NCBI GenBank assembly: GCA_963680875.1
Contig: OY804575.1
Span: 35,127,103 to 35,191,102, forward strand
Reading direction: 5' to 3'
Source of the DNA: Bathymodiolus brooksi
Taxonomy: Eukaryota; Mollusca; Bivalvia; Mytilida; Modiolidae
DNA length: 64,000 bases
A program made the position numbers and the translations under genes. The notes under the pieces are model-generated. The model searched no databases and was not told where the DNA came from. It saw only the letters and a list, made by a program, of their open reading frames with translations. Below, in pieces: positions 39,030 to 56,200 of the stretch. The stretch's first letter is position 1, and the number at the start of each line of letters is the position of its first letter.

Positions 39030-40367
39030 GGCACAGGCTATGAATACGACGGATACGTATTCGTAGCCTGGGTTCTACAAGTACGACGGGCGGAAGTTGT
39101 GACTAATGATCAACCGGTTTCCGGACATGGACCCCTATTTTACGGAAATTAATCACGTATTGCTAGCATCTTAGAGGCTACGAATACGACGGATTTTTGT
39201 TTTCTTAAATATATTGTTTTTAGACATTTATTACTGTGATACTATAAAGTTTAAAGAAAAAAAATATACATAGATATTTTTAATTTAAGAATTATCATAT
39301 ACAATTTAAAATTTCAAGTAAGACAATGTATTAAATTAATGTTCAAAGTCATTTCAAGCAATTTCATTTTTTTGTCCACTGTCGAGACTACTTTAGTGAA
39401 ACAGGTGGTTGAAAGCTGCCTTTGAAACCTCATGGTTATGTTCATTATTTCCAGAGTTTCATCATCTTTACAGCGAACTCTTATAGACATAGGACACTTC
39501 ATTTGGAATGTACTGAAAACGAACATTTTTACATGGTGTAAGAATATAAAAACATAATAACATAGCTGAAAAAAAATTCTTCATGTATTTGATGCTATAC
39601 AGAACATGATTGAAGACATCGCTGCGAATTTAATATGAAGAACTTGTGTGTTTTATCATATGACTTACAATAGTATTGTAATGATTTAAAAATTCTAGAA
39701 AGTGATGATCATTTGCTTATTTAAGGTATATTATATGTGATTTTACCTTGTGTTTGGGCGTTGACCGCTGGAAATGGAACTAAAATTTGTCCCTCCATGA
39801 ATACAGGAATAATCCAACTCCTTATAAATTAAAAGATCTGCTGCACTTTCTGCAACTTCCATGTTTTTATATTTGGACCCCGTACCAAGCTTCTTTGAGC
39901 TATGCCTATAAAGTTGGACGTAGTTATCCTGTTGGAATATTTTTAGGGCACACTCTAAATCTGTAAAAGATTTATACTTTGCTCCAACACGGAGCGCACT
40001 ACCATCGTCGTCCATTTTGAAAATAATTAGTATTGGGAAGTGTGAGTTGTACTCTGAGAAGTACTCATACCAGTGAAATCTATGGCTTTTTTCAATGCAT
40101 CAGATTTTATTGGAATAAAAATAAACTACAAACAGAAAATTATATAAAAAATTCATAAATTATCATTTAATGAAATAAAAACAATATATTTAAGAAAACA
40201 AAAATCCGTCGTATTCGTAGCCTCTAGATGCTAGCAATACGTGATTAATTTCCGTAAAATAGGGGTCCATGTCCGGAAACCGGTTGATCATTAGTCACAA
40301 CTTCCGCCCGTCGTACTTGTAGAACCCAGGCTACAAATACGTATCCGTCGTTTTCGTAGCCTGTGCC
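39030..40367. mobile_element. Mutator-like DNA transposon with ~193-bp inverted repeats and 9-bp target duplication
   Basis: The left arm (39,030-39,222) begins GGCACAGGCTA. The right arm (40,176-40,367) is its near-perfect reverse complement, ending TAGCCTGTGCC. The 9-mer ATTTAATAA flanks both ends (39,021-39,029 and 40,368-40,376) as a perfect target-site duplication. Nine-bp duplications and long inverted repeats are Mutator-superfamily hallmarks. Each arm contains a smaller palindrome built from GAATACGACGG and CGTATTCGTAGCC. No MULE transposase is present, so the element is non-autonomous. The high identity of the arms suggests recent movement. Confidence 0.9.
39314..40015 (-). pseudogene. 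Decayed ZSWIM3/FAR1-like N-terminal domain carried inside the Mutator-like element
   Basis: Two exons are inferred on the - strand: 40,015-39,747, starting with ATG and ending at a GT donor, and 39,512 to about 39,314 after a TTTTCAG acceptor. Joined in phase they give a globular stretch starting MDDDGSALRVGAKYKSFTDL, with DYSCIHGG, then RPNT-S-TFQMKCPMSIRVRC. This resembles the zinc-chelating N-terminal domain of ZSWIM3/FAR1-type, MULE-derived proteins. The expected histidine motif NEHNHEV is visible, but in a different frame near 39,440, so a frameshift separates it. A further stop follows soon after. There is no transposase core. The domain may be the remnant of a full MULE protein rather than a captured host gene. 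Confidence 0.65.
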
Positions 40368-40376
40368 ATTTAATAA

Positions 40377-42590
40377 CTGGGTATTTAAAAGGATATACTG
40401 AATGATATAGAAATAATTTGACAAAAACAAGCAAAAGATGGCGATAATTGGTCCTCGACCAGTATAGCAGATTATTTTAGCAGTGTAAAATTTAATAATT
40501 TTGCATGCAAAACATATGTGAAAATATTGGGTGTTATGTATTTTTGTGATTATTTTCAGCTTTCCATTACACAAATGCTCAACATATTAATATTGGCCAT
40601 CTTTATTTTGGTGCTTGTGATCAAAAGACCAAAATAAGCTCAAATTTGCTTCCAGTGAAAATAATCAGCTATGCAGAACATAGGCTATAGCATCTTCTGT
40701 TTTCTTTGTTATCACTGCATCTGTTAGTCGTCTATTGTTGTCTAACATTGTTGATCTTTCAATTATAAAGTTTCTACTGTTTGTCCAAATTCAAGGAAAC
40801 TTAGATGAGGAGATTTTGATTGTTTTATTAATGAATTTTAATCCACAAAAGGGGTCCACACAAGGAGGTTTACAGGTAAAAATCAAATCTTAAAAATTCT
40901 ACAGAACAAGAAGTAGAAATGTAATTATATTTCACATGATGCATTGTTTTGTTTTTTTAAATAATGGCACAAGAGTATAGAACTTGGGTATTCAAACTTT
41001 AATGTATTCTGCAATAGCAATCAAAACAAAAAATAAAATCTGAAGAACCAGTAATAGAAATGCAGCTGTCAGTGGTGTCTGAATCCTAGCAGAACAATGT
41101 TTTCTTCATAATTTACTGCCTTCTATTATTCTTCTTCATATGACCCTCAAATTATTGACCTACCAAGTCTGATAATGCAAGTAAAAGTAATAAATAGTTT
41201 GCAAAAACCACAAATTATATCATTTCAAAAAGAAATACATAAAATATTTTAGGTTTGCAAGTAATTATAATTTTTCTCCCTATTTCTATGTTCAAAATAA
41301 GAAAAAAGAAACAAAAAAACAAAAAATAAAAAAAACTGATGGCAGATCCCGTAGAGCCACCATTACAATTAGGAAATGACAATCTATAAAGAATAAAGAC
41401 ATTATATTATTACATAAAAATAATGAATACATGTTTACAATTTATAGATGAATTCTAGTTGTTAACTCTGCTCTAGTTGTCTCCCTTTAGTAGCATCTTC
41501 TGTCAGAGGAACAAGTGGTTTGTTACTAGCAACATTTGTAGCAGCAGTATGGTCATTATAAAGCAAAGAACGATATTTTATTTTATGTCACTTCGATCAT
41601 CATCGAAAAAAGGGGTAATCAGAAGTCTTAAATCAAAGGATAGGAAATACAATGGGCAAAAGAAAAAAGGACAAAAGACAAATAATTATCCACAAAACAC
41701 TACACAGGAAACTGAAGATTGAGCAACAAGAACCGTACAAAAATCAGGCTAAGAATACTTAGCAGTTCCTGCTCTACTAGTGCCACCCATCATATTTTGT
41801 TGATTGATTGCATCTATCCCATATAGCTTGAAATGAAGGATACCAAAGATAAAGCGAGGTCTGCTTCATAAAATTACCTACAACTCGAAATGTACAGCAA
41901 GTGTCTGTTAAGAACGAAACTTACGATAAAGGTATTATTTCAATTTTCCCATTGTGAACCTTTTATTTATATGAAGCAACACTTCAAGATAGACTTCCTG
42001 TTACCTGTTACCTATCTTGAATCTTCATCCACTGCCTGGATAACCGTTGTTGCCAACGTATACACCACAGAATCCAGAATCATAAATGTCTGGTATGGTG
42101 TGCCCCTATCACTTATCCCTAACTTATCTCTAAAATATCCCTATCTAGTTTAAAAAAAACGGTATTAAAAGTATCTATTTCTATATACACGGGTCATAAA
42201 AGAGTCAGTTGTATTGATAAAAGGTAAAAAGAACCTCTTCTAGTGTGCCGCTGGATGAAACGTTATTAATATATACACTGTCCATTAAAATTTCATTCTA
42301 AAACCGTTTAAAATATCCTGGCATATCCAATTAAAATTTCTAAAAAGAAAAAGTTGTTCGTTACGATATTCAGCAAGCTTTCACCCTGCTAAATCTTATA
42401 TATATATATATGTATATGCCTAATCTACTTCTGTCTGCTCTCTAACGGTGTCGATATCTTATTAATTCTCTGGTTTGTTAGATCCTATTACGATACCGTA
42501 GTTATTTTGTGTAATCGTTGCAGGTACAGTTTATAACATAAACCTCTGGATAAGGTTTCCAAATAGCTCCTTTCCTTTAGTGGTATAAAG
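40377..42590. other. Intergenic sequence with no supported gene
   Basis: AT-rich. Open frames here are under 110 codons and resemble nothing recognised. A frame near 41,890-42,150 (with TYLESSSTAWITVV and VYTTESRIINVWYG) looks protein-like and may be a retroelement fragment, but it has no diagnostic motif. A short (AT)n run lies near 42,400. Confidence 0.5.
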
Positions 42591-42597
42591 TCAAATT

Positions 42598-42780
42598 TTG
42601 TACAGTCAATTCCTTCAAGGGATTCTCATGAATAAAGATAGAAAATTAACACAGACCTTTAATTCCAACTTTCGCTATATACATGTAGGTGATGTTCTGT
42701 CACTGAACAATTCTAGATTCGGTGATTATCTGTATCTCCTCTATCCAAATGAGCTTGAAGTGAAGAATACTACCAGGATT
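42598..42780 (+). pseudogene. Reverse transcriptase fragment (YIDD-box region)
   Basis: The frame has KLTQTFNSNFRYIHVGDVLS, then LNNSRFGDYLYLLYPNELEV. This matches my recollection of a retroelement reverse transcriptase around its catalytic box, normally FRYIDDVLSLNN. Here the box reads YIHVGDV, consistent with a small insertion that destroys the paired aspartates. The fragment ends at a poly-G tract and has no flanking RT domains. Whether it is a LINE or a Penelope-like element cannot be told from this piece. The same element type may have supplied the fragment at 46,990-47,160. Confidence 0.65.
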
Positions 42781-42788
42781 TGTGGTAA

Positions 42789-42814
42789 GGGGGGGGGGGG
42801 GGGGGGGGGGGGGG
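42789..42814 (+). repeat. Poly-G homopolymer of 26 bases
   Basis: An uninterrupted run of 26 G follows TGTGGTAA and precedes TGAGTAGGC. It marks the junction between the RT fragment and a GC-rich interspersed repeat. Confidence 0.95.
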
Positions 42815-42930
42815 TGAGTAGGCAAGGGGTCTGGGGACCGCTTAAGGTCCCCAGTGGGTCAAGGGCAGAGCCCTGGTAGTGGGCCCAGGGAGGCAAAGCC
42901 CCCGGAAACTCCTGGTTTTTGGTGGAGTCC
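42815..42930 (+). repeat. GC-rich interspersed repeat with a short palindrome
   Basis: The sequence has GGGGACC at 42,833-42,839 and GGTCCCC at 42,846-42,852, a 7-bp stem around GCTTAA. Then come phased phrases such as GGGCAGAGCCCTGG and GGCAAAGCCCCCGGA. It is much richer in G than its surroundings, and I recall similar sequence dispersed in bivalve genomes. Open frames across it are compositional. Confidence 0.5.
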
Positions 42931-43496
42931 GTCTTGCCCATCTTTTTTGCTGTCTGTGTTGTGTTTTTGTGTTTTGATTGTCTTCATCGTGTGTCTTGTG
43001 TGCCTAATGTTGCCAGTGTCTAGATTTCCATTTTTGATTGCCCCTTCGGTTTTCTCTAAGATTTATTTAGCAACCACTTACTTTGACATTCAAGAGACTA
43101 GTTATCAGTAATACAGTAGATGCAGAACACATTGTACTGATTATTGGTATTTTCAAACATTACTTACTGGGGAATTATTCTTAAATATAACATCTGTTCC
43201 GCTTGTTCATGGTTTTTGAGGTTATTACCCTTTTGGATACAAAGACATCCCAACGCCCCTTCCTTTTGACCTATTTGATTTATTGTTTGTCAATTTGTTC
43301 TCGCTATAAAATACTGGTGACCTGACATCAAAACAATTAATTGGTCAATCATACCAAGACATAAGATAATCAGTAAACAAAAACAATGCTTTTATTTGCA
43401 TGTGTAATAAAACTGTTGCATGAATATCATATTTGTTAATGAATATTATCAACAACTATTGCAAATAAGACATTTATTACTTAATTGTTAGATATA
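42931..43496. other. Unassigned sequence between repeats
   Basis: No gene, RNA or named repeat is recognised. A CT/GT-rich part lies at 42,930-43,050. Confidence 0.4.
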
Positions 43497-43501
43497 GGTT
43501 T

Positions 43502-43636
43502 CAGGGGCGGATCCAGCGGGGGGCGTAAAATCGTGATTTTTCACACGAAATACCCCACAAATTTTCGCGCCTCCCTCCGCTCGGCGCAATTTTTTTAAGT
43601 GCGCCCCCCCTAACTTGAAATCCTGGATCCGCCCTG
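43502..43636. mobile_element. MITE with CAGGGGCGGATCC inverted ends
   Basis: The left end CAGGGGCGGATCC and right end GGATCCGCCCTG are imperfect inverted repeats. GGTTT flanks both sides (43,497-43,501 and 43,637-43,641), a probable 5-bp target duplication. It is 135 bp, GC-rich, with no coding capacity. Elements with these ends are common in bivalves as I recall. Confidence 0.8.
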
Positions 43637-43641
43637 GGTTT

Positions 43642-45055
43642 TATAAAAGAACGCAAACAAGGATCGTACCTGTCAAGTTTAGTCACATTTAAAAAAGGGA
43701 TTTCAAAGGAGATTTAAAAAAAGATATAGTTTTGCTGTCCAAATAAAACCAAACGTGCCAGAATTGTGACAAATTTGTCCCAACAATCCATTTTTTTAAC
43801 AAGAAGATATGGCTGTAAGTGAGCATAAAAGAAAATCGACCTCAAGTTTTAAAACAGACATAGGAATAACCCATTGACTTGTACCACTTTTTTACCTCTA
43901 GGTCCACGGGAATAAATATGGGTGTATTTCTGAGTGATTCCTATGAACAAAGATGTTAAAAAGGCTACAGAAACTTCTGTCAGAATAGTAATTGTATGCT
44001 GATCATGCCAATCACACTGATGTCTTCAATACTCTTACTTAATGGCAGGTGTGGAAAAACTGCTAGTTAGCTTGCAGAAAAGCGGCTCCGATAAACATTA
44101 TATCTGTGCTTCTTTTCTCATATACCAGTATGTGGAGATATTAGAAAGATTTTACTAAAACCAATAACGAACATTGTGATCATTTAGTTTGTCCAACTTT
44201 ACAATAAAAGAACAAATATAGATAAGAAACAACTGTATTCTATAAGCATCACTGTCTAAGATAAATTAACATACAATGTATTTAAATAAGAAACAACTGC
44301 ATTCTATAACCATCACTGTCTAAGATAAATTAACATACAATGTATTTAAATAATATGAAATATGCATAAATGAAAACAAATACTGCTGAAAGAAATTCAG
44401 ATAATCATATCTAAAAGAATATTGAAAGAGCAGAAGTATGAAAAATTCGATCATACTTTCAGTCAACTTATCCAAGAATATGTGAACATAAAATAATAAA
44501 AATATATTTCGTTATGGTAAATATTCAAATTAGTACCGGTATTTCAAGAAGAAGAAAAAAATGCATATCTTAACAACTGAACACTAATTTGTGACAGAAT
44601 AATCGGAAATAATATATGAATAAATAGAAATGTTCAATTTAATGCATTCATTAACTAGGCCTAGAGCATACCTTATGAAGGTTATTCCAGAAATGGGTCG
44701 TGCACACTACATTTGATATCTACATTTTTATTAGACCAGAATTAACACAAGAGATATATAATTATATTTTATGTCTCTGTCCACACATAAAACACAATAC
44801 TGTATCCACCTTTCGGTATACTAAGGTACTAGTAGAGAGTGGAATGTGTGGTTAAAATGAGGACAATTAGCAATCTCTTACAACAAAACTTTCGTGAAAG
44901 ACCTGCGTCATGTATCCTTTATTTACACATCAGTTCAGTTGTGATCCTAACTTACTTGGATGGGCATCATCATGGAAGTTTAAATAAATCTATTTCAAGG
45001 ATAATAAAATACCCAATAAAATTCAGTAAGTTATGGAAATGAGTGTTGTAAAGTT
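43642..45055. other. Intergenic sequence downstream of TDH; no gene seen
   Basis: AT-rich. Apart from the 64-bp duplication at 44,224-44,353 no structure is recognised. It probably includes the TDH 3' UTR at its right end. Confidence 0.5.
44224..44353. repeat. 64-bp direct duplication
   Basis: AAGAAACAACTG starts both copies, at 44,224 and 44,288. The two differ by only a few substitutions (GTATTC/GCATTC, AAGCATC/AACCATC), so the duplication is recent. Confidence 0.9.
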
Positions 45056-45059
45056 TGTA

Positions 45060-45235
45060 TATATACCCATACAATCAATACCGATCACCACCAAAGTTGG
45101 CGAAGTTAATTAGATAAAATGTTTCAGTAGCTTGCAGAATATTTGTGGTTTGCAAGGGTATTCCAGTTGCCTCCGCGAAAATAAATGACTCCGTCATGAT
45201 ATAACAAATATTGTTAACAGCACCATTAAACGCCA
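45060..45235 (+). mobile_element. Diverged V-domain SINE
   Basis: Degraded versions of the shared modules are visible: TTCCAGTTGCCTCCGCGAAA, then GTCATGATATAACAAATATT and CACCATTAAACGCCATAA. It is strongly mutated relative to the copy at 47.6 kb. Confidence 0.5.
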
Positions 45236-45497
45236 TAATAAATAAGTTTGGTTAGATATCAATAAGTTGAGGATTAACATTATGTGGCGCTGACATGGGA
45301 GTCGAAGGATAATGATCCCAATATGTCTTCCTGTTCTGCTACATAGGCCACACAAATAGTTGTCTATATACAATCTAAAAATAGTTTTCATTCAACTTTC
45401 AATTCCACCTTTTGTCTACTGAAATATATGTTTTGCTGCATGATGATATGTGATGACCGAGACATACAATTTTCAAGCTCGTTGTGATTTTGCCCAA

Positions 45498-52323
<6,826 letters not shown>

Positions 52324-52504
52324 CTGAAAAATAATCAAGTTCATTTTTTATATTAATTTCATTGTATATTTTCCAGTCAAAATAGGAATATAATGAACTT
52401 TGTTTTTCATTTGCTAAAGTCTAATTAAAATAGATGTCGAGTCTTTTCTTTTTGGCCAATGAAAAAAATAATAATAACAAAGCTCAAGGAAGATTTAATT
52501 TTAA

Positions 52505-52845
52505 TATACCATTTGCCCAGCTAGCACACTACGTATTCACAACGTTGCAGTTTGGTTGCTGTTTGGTCAGGTCCCCTTCTTACGTGAAAATTACGTTGCC
52601 ACAACGTATTTTAGATACGTGATATGCAAGTCGTTGTGACAACGTATTTTTCAACGTTTTTGTTACGTACGGATATGGTCTTGATGCTAACGTAAAAGCT
52701 CAAGCGTAATTTTTACGTCCTGGTAACGTATTCAGAATCCGTTATATGCAAGACGTTGTGACAACGTACTTTTCAACGTTTTTGTTACGTACGGATATGG
52801 TCTTGATGCTAACGTAAAAACTCAAACGTAATTATTACGTCCTGG
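52505..52845. repeat. ~122-bp tandem repeat, left part
   Basis: Units share ATATGCAAG(T/A)CGTTGTGACA, TTGTTACGTACGGATATGGT, CTTGATGCTAACGTAAAA and TTTTACGTCCTGG, with starts at 52,622 and 52,744. The sequence is full of ACGT and AACGTT palindromes and is CpG-rich against an AT-rich background. The array is cut at CCTGG by the inserted element and resumes at 56,002. Confidence 0.9.
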
Positions 52846-53209
52846 GGTGCGTTCAACATCGTAGCTGCTAGGTTGAGCTACGTAGATAAATCCTATTGAA
52901 CGGAAAGCTAGCCTAGCCGCTACGTAGCTCTAGCTAGCTTAAGAAATTTCTGCTAGGTTTTGAATCCAAGATGGCGGCTAAAACTCAATGAACTATATGA
53001 AATACTATAATTGGTTGATAAAACCGTAAAAAAACTTTTAAAACGCATTCATTAGTCGAATGAATAATGCCATCCGAAAATGAGATACGGAATCGAGTCC
53101 ATTTTACACACAGTGGCAACATAGACGCGGGATGACAACACAGTGAGGACATTTTAGGAGATAATTTATTGTTCTTGTCAGTTTTTAGTCATGTTTTGCA
53201 TTATTACTT

Positions 53210-56200
53210 ATGACTAAAGATTGGAGGCAATTGATATCTTCACTTACTGCATTGCACGAGCTCGGACACATTTGTTGCGTCACATGGTCATTGTCGTCTG
53301 CAAATCATTCTCTCAACGCTACAAGAATGGCACAGTCTTCAAGTTCATCGAGAATAGTACTGTAAGTCTTGCATACATCAAATCAAATGAAAAGGCCTAT
53401 CTCATGATCTCATTCTTTATAAATATAAATATATGGTGATTTTGCAGAAGCTATTTTTTCTTTCAGTCTTTCCAAAAGTTGAAAATCTCTGCCTGTCCAC
53501 AGGGACTTGCTCCCGGCCTTTCGTTATCAATAATTTTAACCCTACTATCAATGTGCGGTGGTATTTTAGGCAATTGTACTTGCCGACAACAACCCTAACC
53601 CTAATCTGGAGAGTTATTTTTATCACTGAGGCGGCAAACTGATTGTTTTGAAAACAAGTATTGTTTGGTTTTAGGGCCAAAGAAAAACGATTGTTGGTTT
53701 CCCCTAACCCTGCCAGGTAAGTTTTATCCTGCCAGGTCAATTAATTCTATTGGCATTTTTAGTAGAAACATTTTTTTTTTAAACCAGCCATGTCACTTTT
53801 TTCAACATGAATTAGAAATTGTTATTCCCCCCCCTTCTTTCCATAGATACAAGAATAAAACGGAGTTATTTACCCTCCAAAGAGGAACACACAGAACAAG
53901 TATGATTATTAGGAGCATACATGTATTATTCTACGTAAATAATGAAAATATTGTTTTCTTTTACTAAGAGTAAGACATGTAATCCTCCCTTATACACATT
54001 AAGCTTTCTCTATAAAGAAAACCCCCAATTTTTTTCAAGACTTTTGGGTTTCTGTCTCCTTTTGGTACAAAATGTACTATATATCCTTTCATAATTATAC
54101 CACTGCAAGCAAAATTTGGAGGTATATAGGACTCAGTCTGTCTGTCTGTCCATCATTATATCTTGTCAGCGCTACTCCTAAACTGCTTTTTGGATTTTAA
54201 TCAAACTTTACACAAAGAAAGTACATAGTATGTAGATGTAGATGTGTAGGCTCTATACTTGACAATATAGTTTTGTTCTGAGGTTCCAAAGGGGAGATAA
54301 TTGAATTTTCAAAAAAAAAGGATGGGGGGGGTGTTATCATTTTGTGAATGCACTCACAATTCCTCTAGTTATATCCAGTTCAAGTATTTTTAATTAAAGT
54401 TTTATTGCAGATATTATGAAGAAGTAATTATTCATTTTGACGATGGTTCTGAAGTAACAACTGTATTGGATAGACCAACAATGGAAAAGATTAACGCAGG
54501 AGGTTTGTCTTTGATGTGAAATTTTCATCATTTGTATATCACCTTAGGTCATTAAAAGTTAAGAAACCTAATTTCTGCTACATTAACTAATACTTAAAAA
54601 GAATTAGATGTTTATTTTTAAAATTGCCATTGTTTTTTGCTTCAAAGCTGCATAAAATCCTGTTTAACATGTACTTTTGATAACAGAGGTTTTTTTTTAC
54701 TGACATTATGGTTTCCCTGTATTTACTACAGAAAATAGATTGAAATTATGGACTACAGAAATCTATTGAATACTACAGAAACATGCAAACTTTGACATTC
54801 AACCCCTTTAAATGAGAGAACCAAACATAAAAATATGTGATTTGATTTTTGGTGTTTTAATGCCACTTTCAACAATATTTCAGTTATATAATGGCGACCA
54901 GTTTTAGTGGTGGAGGAAGTCGGAGAGAACCACAGACAATGGGCAAGCAATTGGTCAACTTTATCACTTGCGGCTGCGAGTCGAATGCACCCTTTTTTGT
55001 AATTTACAAAGCCGGGTGCAAACCCACGCCGTATTGGTGATAGGCGTGTATGAGTTGTTAGATCCAACGACCTAACTCATTGAGCCACCCGATCCCCTCT
55101 AATAAATATGTGAATATTCATATAGTATTATCTATCTTTTCAGATCAACAAATTTTATCGGAAATTAAGAAAAACATGCATGTGGCATGTGCAGCTGCTA
55201 TAGCTGAACCCCCTCAGGAGCAGTGTGTTACTCTCCCAAACTGTTTTCAAGGTAAGTATTTAAAAGAAGAACATGCTTGAATGTTTTAAATCTACAAAAA
55301 AATAAAGATTACTTGTATAGCCTACATATAGGTATGAGGGTTTCTAAATGAAAAGAAAGTTATCATCATTTATTGATTGATTTAATATTCTACCCCACAA
55401 ACAAGGGTTGTTGTTTTTTTGGGGGGATAGTAATCCATTCTGAGTGCCAATCATATATTGTCAGTGCAACTCCTCCTAAACCGCTTGATGACATTTGATC
55501 AAATTTTACACAAATAAAGAACAAAATGTGTAGATGTGCATGAAGCAAAATTATTTTGATCTGACATTTTAAAGAGGAGATCATTGAATTTCAAAAAATG
55601 GGCAGGGATATCATTTGTTTCTGTGCTCACAGTTACACTTTAGTAATTTATTATTTGTTCGATATGTTGCTCTGTCCTATGTACAATTTGTGTTGATAAT
55701 GGTATAAAATAAATGATAAACTCTGCAATTTCTCTTTAAACCATGACTTTCCCATCCCGGAAATTTGATTTCGTAATGTAAAAATAGTGGCATTGCAGGA
55801 AGTGACAACGCTTTTAATACGGATGATAATTTGTTAAGGTAACACGACAAATTATACGATTAGCTAAAATGTTCCAAGAAATATATTCTATACATATGAT
55901 TGGCGCCATATTTGCTAGCTCTGCTACGTAGCTAGTCGTTCAATAACGTCATGGCTAGTTTACCTAGCAGCTAGCCTAGCTGCTACGATATTGAACGCAA
56001 CCCTGGTAACGTATTCAAAATACGTTATATGCAAGTCGTTGTGACACTGTAGTTTGAACGCTTTTGTTACGTACGGATATGGTCTTGATGTTAACGTAAA
56101 AGCTCAAACGTAATTTTTACGTCCTGGTAACGTATTCAGAATACGTTATTTGCAAGACGTTGTGACAACGTACTTTCCAACGTTTCTGTTACGTACGGAT

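Larger units (their letters stand above)
52846..56001. mobile_element. 3.16-kb element with inverted GGTGCGTTCAA ends inserted in the 122-bp array
   Basis: The left end is GGTGCGTTCAACATCGTAGC. The right end, reverse complemented, is GTTGCGTTCAATATCGTAGC. Similarity continues imperfectly for about 90 bp, rich in GCTAGC and CTACGTAGC. CCTGG is present on both sides (52,841-52,845 and 56,002-56,006), and the flanking array reads through when the element is removed, so the insertion is clear. Inside are three predicted exons on +, a SINE on -, and two copies of another dispersed repeat. No transposase is recognised. A GATGGCGGC motif lies just inside the left end, about 240 bp before the first predicted start. 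Confidence 0.8.

Noticed and set aside
40245..40574. 109-codon - frame
   Set aside because: It runs through the right inverted repeat of the Mutator-like element; no protein similarity is visible.
42741..43111. Pro/Gly-rich frames around the poly-G run
   Set aside because: Composition of the homopolymer and GC-rich repeat; both strands are open and neither looks like a protein.
53221..53439. 72-codon frame overlapping predicted exon 1
   Set aside because: It reads through the GTAAGT donor and its phase does not join exon 2, whose only open phase matches the alternative frame.
53590..53710. Telomere-like CCCTAACCC or AACCCTAACC phrases
   Set aside because: Only two or three isolated occurrences, not a tandem telomeric run.
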